36,968 nt of DNA, taken from NCBI GenBank assembly GCA_913061105.1, contig CAJXVJ010000006.1:1-36968 (forward strand). Direction: 5' to 3'. Made by a program: the position numbers and the translations under genes. Within the stretch, counting starts at the first letter, position 1; each line of letters starts with the position of its first letter. Positions 23,207 to 32,713 of the stretch are shown here, piece after piece. The DNA is from an uncultured Alcanivoracaceae bacterium (GTDB taxonomy: Bacteria; Pseudomonadota; Gammaproteobacteria; Xanthomonadales; Marinicellaceae). The notes under the pieces are model-generated. The model ran no database searches and had not been told where the DNA came from. It was given only the letters and a program-made list of their open reading frames with translations.

Positions 23207-26149
23207 ATGATTAATAAAACAGAACAATATAAAGTCATAAAACAAGTACTAGAATCAGTCGGTGATCAGCGTGCAAAGCTTATAACACAAATTAATGATT
23301 CAGAACTAAGACACCATATTGAAGGCATAATCAATGACCAGCAAGCCATCACTCAGCATTTTGATCAAGGTAATTCCAGTAATAATGTCGATGTAAATCA
23401 CAAACCAGAAGATTTAGAAAGTGGCACTAAGATCAATCGTATAACCATTGAAAAAATGCTCGGAAAAGGTGGCATGGGATCAGTCTATCAAGGATACGAT
23501 GAAAAACTTAAACGCAAAGTGGCAATTAAATCTATTCGCAGCGAATATTTACAAGTCGAATCAACCCATCAGAGGTTTATCCGAGAAGCGCAAATTCTCT
23601 CGAAAATAAACCACCCATCAATTTGCCATATTTATGATTATATTGAAACCGATAGCAGGGATTATCTGGTCCTAGAATTGATTCATGGTAAACAACTGAA
23701 TGAGGTCTTTTTAGATTATGATGAATTATTAAAAGTCATATTAAAATTGGCCAAAGCACTGGAAGCTGCGCATAAACATGGCATAGTTCACCGCGATTTA
23801 AAACCTGATAACATCATGATAACAGATGAGCATCAGGTAAAAGTGCTTGATTTTGGAATTGCACAATCTTTAAGTAACCCGATGGCAATAAAATCAAATA
23901 TTGATGAAAATGAAAATAATCACTCTGGGTTTACCAAACAAGGATCTTTAGTCGGAACCATTCGTTACATGAGTCCTGAACAAGCCAGAGGAGAGCCATT
24001 ATCAACAGCCAGTGATATTTATTCTTTAGGAATCATTATCCAAGAACTTTTTAGTCATGAAAATGCCTATGAGGCAACTGAAACATTCGAATTACTTGAT
24101 AGTGTTCAAAGAGGAGAAACATCTGATTTCACTTGTACATTCAAACCGATCACAAAACTCATTAAAAACTTGTGTCAATTACTGCCTGAAAACAGACCAT
24201 CTGCAACTGATGTTTGTGTCGAAATTGAAAATATTATTTTGGCCCCAAAAAAGAAAAAAAAGAGAATTTTACAAATTGTTGGTTTGTTTATTATTACTGG
24301 ATTAATTGTTGTCATGGGTTTGCAGTGGCGTGAATCAATGATTATTAACAACAGTTCAGAATTGGCCAAAACCTATACTGATAATATTAATCAATTGGTG
24401 CGAGAAGCAGAACAAATTTATGTTCTTCCAAAGCATGATATTAAATCTGAAATAGAACAAGTTTTAGAAAGAGGAACTCAATTGTATATTCAGATTGATA
24501 ATGACACATTGTTGACTGAAAAAGACCGAACACAATTACATGGCCTTATTTATTTAGAATCTGAAGATTTTGAAACCGCAGTAGATTTTCTTGAAAGATC
24601 CAATGCCAACCCAAACCTTTTAGCCCGCGCATGGATTGGTTTATACATAGATAAAACTTCTGATTATTCATCTATTTATGGTGTTTCCAAAGCATTACAA
24701 GCCGAAGAATTAAGAGAAAAATACTTAACCCCTGCGATAAAATACATCAACAATACAGCCCAACCAAACGCAGTACATGAAGCCTTTAAAATTGCACTTA
24801 CAGAGTCATTAGATGCTGGCCTTGTCCTTTTAAATGAAATTATACAAGAACAAAGTTGGGATAAAAAAGCAATAAGGCTCAAGGCAGAAATACTATTAAC
24901 TCAAGCAGATACCGCTATTCAAGCTGGTAATTGGGACACAGCCAAAAGCCTATATTTGCTCAGCATTGAAAATTTTGAACAAGCCACTGAAATGGCCAGA
25001 AGTTACCCTGAAAACTATCTTGGCCTGTGCCAAGTTAATAATATATTGCTCTTTGATAGCATTCAAAGAACTGGCCAAGACATTGAATTGCATTCCCGAA
25101 AAGCGATCCAAGCCTGTGAAAATTATTTAATTACTTTACCAGGTGATGAATTTGCCATCAATTTATTGGCAAGGATTCATCTAATAATGGCCCAAGGAGA
25201 AATATTGCATGATTTTAACCCAATGCCTCATATTGATAAAGCAGAAAAATGGATACTCCAATCATCTGATACTGGTGATGATTATGGAGCATTGTGGACA
25301 AAAGCACTTTTTCATAATATAAAGGCCATGCATTTACTTAATACTGGGCATTTAGATAACACAGATATAAATTTAGCCATTGATTACTATAAAAAATCGA
25401 TTATATTTGCTCCATCTAACCAATCTTATCTGAGTTCAGACTTAATATCTGCATATGGATTACAAGCTGATTTATTGTTTAGAAAGAATCTTGAGATCAT
25501 ACCAACTATAACAAAGGCGGAATATATTTTTGAGCAATCAATAAATAACACATCACTACTCATCGGTGACAAGAGAGAATTCTACCTCGACATGGCTTCG
25601 GTCTATTTCGTCCAACTAAAATATGATTATATTAATGGCGAAAATATTGTACAAATAGGTGAAAAATTACTAGAACTCTTCGAATTGGCCACTAATGAAT
25701 TATTGGTCGAACCCAAAGTAGAGTTGAATATTGCCAATGTACATTTGCTTTTAGCAGAATCGCAAATTGATGCTTCGGATATCAACTCAGTCAAGCACCA
25801 TTTAACATCGGCAAATCAATCTATTGAAAAAACAGAGATGATTAATGCGAATCATCCAAATTTATTGCTCTCTAAATTATGGTTACAATCATTGTATGCT
25901 CATTTAGACAATGAAAAATATACCGTCACCGACAAGATGTTTTTGCAAATCAGTGCGGAGATGCCAAATAATGACGAAATTAATTTCCTGTGGGCGAAGT
26001 ACTTATTGACAAAATCACAGAAAATAACAAACCAACTTGAAAGAAATACATTAGTTGAGACAGCAAAAAATAAAATTCAAAAAGCATTAAGGATTGATTC
26101 TAGTAATAGATTTTACTTGAGGTTAGAAGAAAAACTTAACAGCATATAA
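23207..26149 (+). CDS. Transmembrane Ser/Thr protein kinase with long TPR-like C-terminal domain
   Basis: 980 residues. An N-terminal helical segment (1-70) precedes a complete Hanks-type kinase domain. It has a glycine loop GKGGMG (86-91), VAIK with Lys108, the HRDLKPDN catalytic loop (195-202), DFG (215-217) and SPEQARG (256-262). All catalytic residues are present, so it should be active. After a basic stop-transfer KKKKKR, one transmembrane helix spans about 353-373. The remaining 600 residues are helical with TPR-like pairs, for example TAIQAGNWDTAKSLYLLSIE and NLALDYYKKS-type units, and would be periplasmic. Such receptors sense an external or envelope signal and phosphorylate cytosolic proteins. 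No PASTA domain and no neighbouring phosphatase is seen, so targets are unknown. The start follows CCCGGAAA. Confidence 0.93.
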   Translation: MINKTEQYKVIKQVLESVGDQRAKLITQINDSELRHHIEGIINDQQAITQHFDQGNSSNNVDVNHKPEDLESGTKINRITIEKMLGKGGMGSVYQGYDEKLKRKVAIKSIRSEYLQVESTHQRFIREAQILSKINHPSICHIYDYIETDSRDYLVLELIHGKQLNEVFLDYDELLKVILKLAKALEAAHKHGIVHRDLKPDNIMITDEHQVKVLDFGIAQSLSNPMAIKSNIDENENNHSGFTKQGSLVGTIRYMSPEQARGEPLSTASDIYSLGIIIQELFSHENAYEATETFELLDSVQRGETSDFTCTFKPITKLIKNLCQLLPENRPSATDVCVEIENIILAPKKKKKRILQIVGLFIITGLIVVMGLQWRESMIINNSSELAKTYTDNINQLVREAEQIYVLPKHDIKSEIEQVLERGTQLYIQIDNDTLLTEKDRTQLHGLIYLESEDFETAVDFLERSNANPNLLARAWIGLYIDKTSDYSSIYGVSKALQAEELREKYLTPAIKYINNTAQPNAVHEAFKIALTESLDAGLVLLNEIIQEQSWDKKAIRLKAEILLTQADTAIQAGNWDTAKSLYLLSIENFEQATEMARSYPENYLGLCQVNNILLFDSIQRTGQDIELHSRKAIQACENYLITLPGDEFAINLLARIHLIMAQGEILHDFNPMPHIDKAEKWILQSSDTGDDYGALWTKALFHNIKAMHLLNTGHLDNTDINLAIDYYKKSIIFAPSNQSYLSSDLISAYGLQADLLFRKNLEIIPTITKAEYIFEQSINNTSLLIGDKREFYLDMASVYFVQLKYDYINGENIVQIGEKLLELFELATNELLVEPKVELNIANVHLLLAESQIDASDINSVKHHLTSANQSIEKTEMINANHPNLLLSKLWLQSLYAHLDNEKYTVTDKMFLQISAEMPNNDEINFLWAKYLLTKSQKITNQLERNTLVETAKNKIQKALRIDSSNRFYLRLEEKLNSI

Positions 26150-26246
26150 CTCCTAATGAATTTATTGGATAAATCTAAAATCAAAAATTTATTATCACTA
26201 CATTATATGCATAATTTCATGCAGCGATTCGGTATTAAATTAAAAG

Positions 26247-26741
26247 CTATTCTGGCTTAACTACAGGCGGAATAAATTTATGCAATAAGAATCCTAAGAA
26301 GAAGAACAGTAACCCCAATAAGATCGGCATAATTGTCCCAATATTAATCCCTGAACTAATAACAGTAGTCTCAGGCTCACCTGATTTGACAAATACAGTG
26401 ACTTTCTTACCAGATGAATAATCAAAAGTTTTTAACCATTTCCTGGCTTCAGATTTTTCATTAAACCCTCCTTCAACAGTATTACCTGTGCCCAATGAAA
26501 ATCGGCTATTCTCATAGGTTTTACCATCCACATCATAGGCATAAGTGATTTCAATCCTGTAAACCAAATGTCTTTGTGTTGCGCTACCTGTATTAGATAA
26601 AGTGGCTGGGATTCGTGTATTAATAATTGTTCCCTCAACTTGATCCCAACTTTTACTTGCCATCGCTACCGCAATAAAATAAACCCCAAATCCAATCATT
26701 AACAGACCCAGAATCATTAACCCTTTATAAACTTTTGTCAT
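26247..26741 (-). CDS. DUF3592 domain membrane protein (second copy)
   Basis: 164 residues. Hydrophobic helices lie at about 8-29 and 133-155. The middle domain has SWDQVEGTIINTRI, YRIEITYAYDVDGKTYENSRF and GKKVTVFVKSGEPETTVI, the standard DUF3592 strand order, ending with a second membrane segment. ATG 26741 has GAGGTG upstream. It shares architecture with the protein at 11138-11578 but little identity by eye. Function is unknown. It is convergent with the kinase gene, with 97 nt between the stops and no clear terminator. Confidence 0.82.
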   Translation of the reverse strand: MTKVYKGLMILGLLMIGFGVYFIAVAMASKSWDQVEGTIINTRIPATLSNTGSATQRHLVYRIEITYAYDVDGKTYENSRFSLGTGNTVEGGFNEKSEARKWLKTFDYSSGKKVTVFVKSGEPETTVISSGINIGTIMPILLGLLFFFLGFLLHKFIPPVVKPE

Positions 26742-26813
26742 TAAAGCACCTCATGTAGCACAATATTTATTATAAGTCTAAGCTACGATATTAGCAAATG
26801 AGACATTTAATTA

Positions 26814-27221
26814 CTAAAAATCACCAATATAATCAGGATCTGGAAGTTCCCTTAGCACCACTGCCTTGATTGATGATAGGCCAGAAACATGGGCTTTAGC
26901 CAGTCGGTGAAGACCATCCAATACGCCAAGTTCAGGATTAATTATTATTGGAAAGGACAAATCAGCTTTCTCGACTCTTTGATAATGCTCGATAATCGCT
27001 ATTATCGTCGGCTCATTTTCTCCATGAAACCAAGCATTTTCATCCAGATACTCATTAAGCTCACATAACTCAATATCAATGACAGGTAATTTTTCAGTGG
27101 CCTTTACCAAACTCTGAATAAACCAAGTATGACGCTCACCATTAACCTGCGTACAAAACTTCCCATAAAACCCAACTGGCATATTCGCAACAGTTTTAGC
27201 ACATATTTTTATTTCTTTCAT
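26814..27221 (-). CDS. ParB-like/sulfiredoxin-fold protein of unknown function
   Basis: 135 residues from ATG 27221. The C-terminal segment NPELGVLDGLHRLAKAHVSGLSSIKAVVL has the DG.HRL..A...G...I.A pattern of ParB-type nuclease/CTPase-fold domains. PIIINPELGVLDG replaces the usual V..d.. .iiDG. N-terminal residues 5-60 show no known domain (FCTQVNGERHTWFIQSLVKA). It has no helix-turn-helix part, so it is not a partitioning ParB. Small stand-alone ParB-like proteins are common and uncharacterised. It lies between the second DUF3592 gene and the repeat remnant downstream of fabG. Confidence 0.68.
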   Translation of the reverse strand: MKEIKICAKTVANMPVGFYGKFCTQVNGERHTWFIQSLVKATEKLPVIDIELCELNEYLDENAWFHGENEPTIIAIIEHYQRVEKADLSFPIIINPELGVLDGLHRLAKAHVSGLSSIKAVVLRELPDPDYIGDF

Positions 27222-27252
27222 CAACTGTCTCGGTTAAATATTATATGCTTTA

Positions 27253-27274
27253 CCACACGGAGCGTGGGAACGAG
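27253..27274. repeat. Decayed REP-like element
   Basis: CCACACGGAGCGTGGGAACG, extending to GAG at 27274, resembles one half of the widespread CTCGTTCCCACGCTC-type palindrome. The partner arm is not intact. It lies in the 145-nt gap between fabG and the ParB-like gene, where acpP would be expected. Confidence 0.5.
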
Positions 27275-27366
27275 TGTAGGTCTGTGCTTGGAAATATGAG
27301 CCAACGGAGTGTTAGTGATTATTTATCAAGTGCTGAGATTCAGAGTTTATAGCGTGATATAAACCA

Positions 27367-28107
27367 TTAATTCATGAGCATGCCGCCGTTGACGTGTAGC
27401 GTCTCGCCGGTAATGTAGTCACCCATATTGGATGCCAAAAAAAGCACAGCATTGGCAATGTCTTGTGCTTGCCCCAATTTACCCAAAGGCACATCTTTCA
27501 TTAATGCTTCTTTATTGGTATCATCCATGTCCTTGGTCATATCTGTTTGTATAAATCCGGGTGCGATGACATTTACTGTGATGTTTCTTGAGCCTATTTC
27601 TTTGGCCAGTGACTTACTAAAACCAATCAAACCGGCTTTGGCTGCTGCGTAGACAGATTGTCCTGGATTGCCCATTGATCCAATGACAGATCCGATTGTA
27701 ATGATACGGCCAGTCTTAGCTTTCATCATGGGCCTTATACAGGCTTTACTCATGCGGTAAACTGATTTCAAGTTGGTGTCCATTAACCAATCCCACTCGT
27801 CATCTTTTAAACGCATTAAAAGGTTATCTTTGGCAACCCCTGCATTGTTAACCAATATAGTTGGCAATGTTTTTGCAGTTTTTAAGTCGCTCATTAAAGT
27901 GGCTATTGAATCCGCATCGCTTACATTTAATACCTTGCCTATTCCACCTGTGCCCAATTTTTCTGATATGGCTGCAGCTCCTGCTTCACTGGTTGCTGTT
28001 CCTATGACATAGGCGCCTGCTGCTATTAAAGTATCTGCAATTGCAGCACCAATACCTCTAGATGCACCAGTGACCAATGCGACTTGGTTTTCTATGCTAA
28101 TGTTCAT
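27367..28107 (-). CDS. fabG: 3-oxoacyl-[acyl-carrier-protein] reductase FabG
   Basis: 246 residues of the short-chain dehydrogenase family. The NADPH-binding motif is TGASRGIG (13-20), with NNAG at 87-90. The catalytic residues are Ser140, Tyr153 and Lys157 (YAAAK). ETLHVNGGML near the C-terminus is the FabG signature. It reduces 3-ketoacyl-ACP in each elongation cycle. Its ATG overlaps the fabD stop by one base (TAATG), so the two are coupled. It is the last gene of the block. The expected next gene, acpP, is absent, and a REP-like remnant follows. Confidence 0.96.
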   Translation of the reverse strand: MNISIENQVALVTGASRGIGAAIADTLIAAGAYVIGTATSEAGAAAISEKLGTGGIGKVLNVSDADSIATLMSDLKTAKTLPTILVNNAGVAKDNLLMRLKDDEWDWLMDTNLKSVYRMSKACIRPMMKAKTGRIITIGSVIGSMGNPGQSVYAAAKAGLIGFSKSLAKEIGSRNITVNVIAPGFIQTDMTKDMDDTNKEALMKDVPLGKLGQAQDIANAVLFLASNMGDYITGETLHVNGGMLMN

Positions 28108-29042
28108 TATTCTTCTGCTCCAAGGGCTTTATCGAAGCCTTTTGTTGTATTTAAACTGTTAATATTCCATGCACGATTGGTGCGTTTAGCCAAACCAGAT
28201 AATACTTTATTGGGGCCACACTCGGTAATATTTATAATATTGTTTTCCATAAGAAATTGATTTGTCTGGCTCCATTTTACAGACTTATATAGCTGCTCTA
28301 CCAAAGCTTTTTTGATTTCATTTGGTGAAATATGTGGCAATACATCAACATTGTGAATGACTGGAAAATCTGGAGATTTAATATTGACTGTTTCTAGGTC
28401 TTCAGCTAATTTTTCTGCTGCTGGTTGCATTAATTGGCAATGAGATGGCACACTTACCGGTAATGGCATGACTCTTTTTGCGCCTTTCTCCTTGGCCAAT
28501 TCACTGGCTTTCTCAACAGCCTCTTTAGCGCCAGAAATAACCACTTGTCCTGGTGAGTTAAAATTTGCAGCACTGACATTTCCACCAGAATCGGCTTGTT
28601 GGCACAGTTCAATGACAACTTCATCATCCAAACCCAATACAGCTGCCATGGCACCTGTGCCTTCGGGAACAGCCTGTTGCATATATTGGCCGCGTTTATG
28701 AGTTAACAATACAGCATCTTCAAAATCCAGTGCTCCTGCACAAACCAATGCAGAATATTCACCCAATGAATGTCCTGCCATATAGGTTGGTCTAATTTCG
28801 GATTGCTCATTCCAAAGATTCCAAATCGCAACTGACGTGGTCAATAATGCAGGTTGGGTATATTCTGTTAGGTTAAGTAAGTTATGTGGGTCTCTTGCGA
28901 CCATTTCAAATAAATCAACATTCAAAATATCGCTTGCTCTGGAAAACTGGTGTTGAATTTGTGGATATTTTTCAAACAAGTCATCGAGCATGCCCACAGC
29001 CTGTGAGCCTTGCCCTGGAAAAACAAATGCAAGGTTTTTCAT
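28107..29042 (-). CDS. fabD: Malonyl-CoA:ACP transacylase FabD
   Basis: 311 residues. FPGQGSQ (8-14) is the entry motif. The nucleophile is Ser92 in GHSLGEY, and the active-site histidine is His201 in VPSHC, with R117 in HKRG. It transfers malonate from CoA to ACP for chain elongation. It has AAGGGGCA before the ATG and lies 25 nt after fabH. Its stop overlaps the fabG start. The C-terminal GPNKVLSGL is also standard. Confidence 0.97.
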   Translation of the reverse strand: MKNLAFVFPGQGSQAVGMLDDLFEKYPQIQHQFSRASDILNVDLFEMVARDPHNLLNLTEYTQPALLTTSVAIWNLWNEQSEIRPTYMAGHSLGEYSALVCAGALDFEDAVLLTHKRGQYMQQAVPEGTGAMAAVLGLDDEVVIELCQQADSGGNVSAANFNSPGQVVISGAKEAVEKASELAKEKGAKRVMPLPVSVPSHCQLMQPAAEKLAEDLETVNIKSPDFPVIHNVDVLPHISPNEIKKALVEQLYKSVKWSQTNQFLMENNIINITECGPNKVLSGLAKRTNRAWNINSLNTTKGFDKALGAEE

Positions 29043-29067
29043 ATTGTGCCCCTTAATTATTAATTAG

Positions 29068-30030
29068 TTAGTATTTTAGCAACGCAGAACCCCAGGTGAA
29101 TCCTCCACCAAAAGCTTCTAAAAGTACAGTTTGACCACGTTGTATTTTGCCTGATCGTATGGCTGAATCTAATGCCATTGGAACTGATGCAGCTGATGTA
29201 TTGCCTGTCATATCAACTGTCACAATGACTTGATCCATGTTCATTTTTAATTTTTTAGCTGTGGCTGTAATGATGCGTAAGTTGGCTTGATGCGGCACCA
29301 ACCAATCGATTTCAGATTTATCCATGTTGTTGTGAGCCAAAGTTTCATCTACAATGCGTCCTAATGTTTTTACTGCCACTTTAAATACTTCATTGCCTTT
29401 CATAGATATGGCGATGTCTTCTTCCTTAAATCCTGTTGAAGGACCAACATTGGTTTTTAATAAATCAGCATAATCACCAGTTGCATGGATATGTGAAGAT
29501 AATACTCCTGGTTCTTCGCTGGCGGTTAAAACTGCAGCACCAGCTCCATCACCAAATAATACGGCTGTGGTTCTGTCTTCCCAATTCAAAATTCTGGTCA
29601 GTGTCTCAGCTCCAACAACCAAAACATTTTTGTGGCTTCCAGATTTGATGAATTTGTCGGCAACACTGAGTGCATATATAAAACTACTGCATGCAGCGTT
29701 TACATCAAAAGCACCAATTTCTTTAATGCCCAATTTACTTTGTAATAAACAAGCTGTGCTAGGAAAAACCAAATCTGGAGTGGTTGTACCCACAACAATC
29801 AAATCTAAATCATCTGCGCTAATCCCTGCAGCTTCAATGGCTTTCTTGGAAGCTTCAAATGATAAATCAGATGTATACTGGCCATCTGCAGCTACGTGTC
29901 TTTGTTTTATCCCCGTTCGTGCTTGAATCCATTCGTCACTGGTGTCTATTATTTTTTCTAAGTCACTATTTGTGATGACTTTTTCTGGCAAATAACTGCC
30001 AGTACCAATGATTTTTGAATAAATTGTCAT
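29068..30030 (-). CDS. fabH: 3-oxoacyl-[acyl-carrier-protein] synthase III FabH
   Basis: 320 residues. The catalytic triad is Cys114 (NAACSSF), His247 (PHQANLRI) and Asn277 (GNTSAAS). [12 protein letters not shown] near residue 34 and the C-terminal [14 protein letters not shown] are diagnostic. It condenses acetyl-CoA (or another short primer) with malonyl-ACP to start fatty acid synthesis. The ATG directly follows the plsX stop (TAAATG), with GGAG inside plsX acting as its Shine-Dalgarno, so expression is coupled to plsX. Confidence 0.97.
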   Translation of the reverse strand: MTIYSKIIGTGSYLPEKVITNSDLEKIIDTSDEWIQARTGIKQRHVAADGQYTSDLSFEASKKAIEAAGISADDLDLIVVGTTTPDLVFPSTACLLQSKLGIKEIGAFDVNAACSSFIYALSVADKFIKSGSHKNVLVVGAETLTRILNWEDRTTAVLFGDGAGAAVLTASEEPGVLSSHIHATGDYADLLKTNVGPSTGFKEEDIAISMKGNEVFKVAVKTLGRIVDETLAHNNMDKSEIDWLVPHQANLRIITATAKKLKMNMDQVIVTVDMTGNTSAASVPMALDSAIRSGKIQRGQTVLLEAFGGGFTWGSALLKY

Positions 30031-31035
30031 TTACGAATTCTCCAGTATTGTTATCATTTGTGACACTATGGGTTGTTGCGATGTATTGTATGCTTGTTTT
30101 AAAGCTGACTCAAAAGACATGGCATTACAATTACCATGGCTTTTAATAACTAGGCCATCTAAACCCAATAAAAGTGCACCATTATACTTATCTGGCTCAA
30201 CAATTCGCATTCCTTTTTTGATTTTCTGCCAGATTGTGCTTTTTGGTGCATCAGAACTTTCATTTTTTATATAAGATGCCATGGCTTCACAAGACTTCAA
30301 TGTTATGTTACCTACAAAGCCATTACAACAAATGACATCAGCAAATCCATTAAATAAATGGGTACCTTCACAAAAGCCTTTATAATTTAATTCAGATTCA
30401 TTTAACATCGCATCGGCCTGTTTGACTGTGTCGTCACCTTTGTTGTTTTCCATGCCAACATTCAACAACACCACTTCTGGTTTTTCTATGTCATTAGCCG
30501 ATTGTTGCCATGCGCTGCCCAATCGGGCAAAATTGTATAAATCATAAGCACGGGCATCAATGGTTGCACCCACGTCTAGAAGCAAAGCCCGTTTTGATTT
30601 GCTCGGAAGTAAGGTTGCTAATACTGGTTTTTCAATGTCACTCATGGGTTTCAACCAATATTTAGCCAACACTACCAATGCTCCTGTATTTCCTGCTGTT
30701 ACTGATACATCTGCATTTTTTAAAGCCACATCTTTAATCGCCAATGATAAACTAGAATCACGTTTTTGACGCAAAGCAGTAAAAGCTGATTCTTGCATTG
30801 AAATTGATCGCCCACATGCTATAAATAAAATTCTATTTTTATCTAGTAATGGAATACGATGAGCAATAGTATTGAGGTAACTTTTTGATACAAAAACCCT
30901 GAAGTTAATGTCATTTTGAGACTTTATTATAGACAATATCGTTTCCAAGCGATCGTCTGGATACGCATCTCCACCCATCAAATCGACTGCGATTGTGGTG
31001 GTTTTCATGGTGCTGATTTGGTTGATTTTATTCAT
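30031..31035 (-). CDS. plsX: Phosphate acyltransferase PlsX
   Basis: 334 residues from ATG 31035. An internal ATG at 31008 (MKTTTIAVDLMGGDA) gives a start closer to E. coli PlsX and may be the true one; neither has a clear Shine-Dalgarno. VDLMGGD, SVTAGNTGALV, LLDVGAT and CNGFVGNITLK are the conserved PlsX blocks. It converts acyl-ACP to acyl-phosphate, the donor for PlsY in phospholipid synthesis. DVGAT replaces the common DxGAN, a small deviation. It is the first gene of plsX-fabH-fabD-fabG, separated from rpmF by 261 nt containing two hairpins. Confidence 0.93.
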   Translation of the reverse strand: MNKINQISTMKTTTIAVDLMGGDAYPDDRLETILSIIKSQNDINFRVFVSKSYLNTIAHRIPLLDKNRILFIACGRSISMQESAFTALRQKRDSSLSLAIKDVALKNADVSVTAGNTGALVVLAKYWLKPMSDIEKPVLATLLPSKSKRALLLDVGATIDARAYDLYNFARLGSAWQQSANDIEKPEVVLLNVGMENNKGDDTVKQADAMLNESELNYKGFCEGTHLFNGFADVICCNGFVGNITLKSCEAMASYIKNESSDAPKSTIWQKIKKGMRIVEPDKYNGALLLGLDGLVIKSHGNCNAMSFESALKQAYNTSQQPIVSQMITILENS

Positions 31036-31117
31036 ATCTTAGACTGAGAATTGTACACTACTCTACATGATTGTATAACTAATACACCATTGACACAAAA
31101 ATAAATTTTAAATTCCA

Positions 31118-31154
31118 TAAAAAAACGGAGCCTAAATTTAGCATTTAAGCTCCG
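31118..31154 (-). terminator. Terminator between rpmF and plsX
   Basis: On the minus strand CGGAGC-TTAAAT pairs with ATTTAG-GCTCCG (11 bp with one bulged pair) and is followed by seven T. It should end or attenuate yceD-rpmF transcripts about 80 nt before plsX begins. Confidence 0.8.
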
Positions 31155-31212
31155 CTTTGGTGATATTTTGTTTCTTTATTTAATGTGAACAATTAGTCAC
31201 ATCAAACTTTTT

Positions 31213-31253
31213 ATTATTATTAATCTAGTAAGTTTTTCTAGATTAATAATAAT
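31213..31253. repeat. Perfect 16-bp AT-rich hairpin downstream of rpmF
   Basis: ATTATTATTAATCTAG (31213-31228) and CTAGATTAATAATAAT (31238-31253) are exact complements around a 9-nt loop. It lies 44 nt past the rpmF stop, before the GC-richer terminator at 31118. It lacks a T-run on the minus strand, so an RNA-stabilising or processing stem, or an operator, seems likelier than a terminator. Confidence 0.75.
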
Positions 31254-31296
31254 GTAATGCAATAATTATACAATTAATGCAAAAAAGTTACTATAG

Positions 31297-31494
31297 TTAT
31301 TCTTGATCTTCTACAAAATCATCAGCCATGTCGATGACTTTTTGACCTTTGTAATAACCTTCAGCACTGACGTGATGACGGATATGAACTTCACCACTCT
31401 CAGAATCAGTAGATAATGTACGTGCTTTAAGGTTGTCATGAGAACGTCTCATGCCTCTTTTTGATGGTGTTTTACGACTCTTTTGTACAGCCAT
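31297..31494 (-). CDS. rpmF: 50S ribosomal protein bL32
   Basis: 65 residues. [20 protein letters not shown] is the unmistakable bL32 start, and [18 protein letters not shown] the conserved end. It is the cysteine-free form, so it does not need zinc. The acidic tail [11 protein letters not shown] extends beyond the usual gammaproteobacterial end. GGAGAA precedes the ATG. It lies 16 nt after yceD, the normal partner. Confidence 0.98.
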   Translation of the reverse strand: MAVQKSRKTPSKRGMRRSHDNLKARTLSTDSESGEVHIRHHVSAEGYYKGQKVIDMADDFVEDQE

Positions 31495-31510
31495 TTTAAT
31501 TTCTCCAAAA

Positions 31511-31999
31511 TTATTTTAAATTTTTCAATACTGCGAATGGGTTCGGTTTTTCATCAGTCATACTGGCTTCCTCAATGTCATCATCTGCATAATGTTCATT
31601 AAATGGTGCATCAGGTACTGCTAAAATTAACTCATCTTCAATTATTTCATGTGGTTTAACTGTGCCTTCTTCTACCCAAGAAGCTTCCATATCATCACCT
31701 ATCAAGTCTTCGTAAGCAAGGTCATCAATAAAGCCAATTGTCGAATCAATATCCACAGGAAACATAAATTGTTTTGAACTGATTGTGCACATTAGTGCCA
31801 ATTCAGTTTTTACTTTAACCCGAGCTTTTCCCAGCAATCTTGCAGCCCTATCAAACTGTATAGAAAATTCAACATCACCACTGTCTTCAGCTAACATCTC
31901 TGTTAAACGTGACAATTGTTGAATTTTTATGCTTCCTTGATAGTGCCTTTGTCCATTAACTGCCTTATCTAGGGCAATTTTATCGGGTAGTTGTTTCAT
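31511..31999 (-). CDS. yceD: YceD family protein (DUF177, 23S rRNA accumulation)
   Basis: 162 residues. Position directly before rpmF and the strand order [17 protein letters not shown]...[18 protein letters not shown]...[14 protein letters not shown] are those of YceD, implicated in 23S rRNA accumulation. In many relatives a CxxC pair follows the 'kv.l.C.rC' strand; here only the first cysteine remains ([10 protein letters not shown]). The acidic segment after ELILAVP is longer than in E. coli and ends in [12 protein letters not shown], the usual C-terminal signature. It is divergent from the amidase gene at 32148. Confidence 0.93.
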   Translation of the reverse strand: MKQLPDKIALDKAVNGQRHYQGSIKIQQLSRLTEMLAEDSGDVEFSIQFDRAARLLGKARVKVKTELALMCTISSKQFMFPVDIDSTIGFIDDLAYEDLIGDDMEASWVEEGTVKPHEIIEDELILAVPDAPFNEHYADDDIEEASMTDEKPNPFAVLKNLK

Positions 32000-32147
32000 A
32001 GCCGGCGGATTTTACTTGGTTTATATTGCCTTTGCAAATAATAATTTGAATGATTTTGCTAAATATACAATAAATTGCTAATAATAATCAAAAAGCTTAC
32101 TAAAATGAATAAATTTGTTAAAATAATATTTTTTTGGGGCCAAGTCC

Positions 32148-32711
32148 TTGTCAAACCAACTCTCTGCTTTATTGCCTTATAACGACAAATTAGAGTCAAG
32201 AAACATCTCAGACATTGAGTTTGTTATTATTCATTGTACAGAATTACCTGATATTGAAACTGCAAGAGTTTACGGAGAAAAGGTTCATTACAAATCTGGA
32301 ACCGGTAACAGTGGACATTATTATATCTCAAAATCAGGCCTTGTCTATCAATGGGTTGAAAACGACCGCATGGCGCACCACGTAAAAGACCACAATAAAA
32401 ACTCAATAGGCATTGAATTAGACAATTTAGGACGCTATCCTGATTGGCACAAAACCAACCATCAAATCATGTTCGATGAATACCCAAATGCACAAATAGA
32501 TGCTTTGATTAAACTGATACACACATTACAAAAATCCTTGCCCAATTTAAAATACATCACGGGCCATGAAGATTTAGACAGGCGATTAATTAAATCCGAA
32601 AATGACCCAAGTATTTATATTAGAAGAAAAATGGACCCAGGTACCATGTTCCCTTGGGATAAAGTCATGCAACAAATCAACCTTATTAACACAGGTATAT
32701 TAGGACAATAA
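32148..32711 (+). CDS. N-acetylmuramoyl-L-alanine amidase (amidase_2 family, cytosolic)
   Basis: 187 residues from TTG 32148, with GGGG eight nucleotides upstream; no in-frame ATG exists before residue 75. The zinc ligands are His29 (VIIHCTE), His140 (ITGHEDL) and Asp163 (MDPGTMF). Glu90 (IGIELDN) is the conserved acidic residue. There is no signal peptide, so it should act inside the cell, like AmpD, which frees peptide from anhydro-muropeptides during wall recycling. It lacks the long zinc-loop of E. coli AmpD and looks more like the short PGRP-type form, so ampD is not assigned. tesB follows after 2 nt, so the genes form an operon. Confidence 0.9.
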   Translation: MSNQLSALLPYNDKLESRNISDIEFVIIHCTELPDIETARVYGEKVHYKSGTGNSGHYYISKSGLVYQWVENDRMAHHVKDHNKNSIGIELDNLGRYPDWHKTNHQIMFDEYPNAQIDALIKLIHTLQKSLPNLKYITGHEDLDRRLIKSENDPSIYIRRKMDPGTMFPWDKVMQQINLINTGILGQ

Positions 32712-32713
32712 TT

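Noticed and set aside
26814-27221. A plasmid or chromosome partitioning ParB
   Set aside because: Only a ParB-like core is present. There is no helix-turn-helix, no ParA neighbour and no parS-like site seen.
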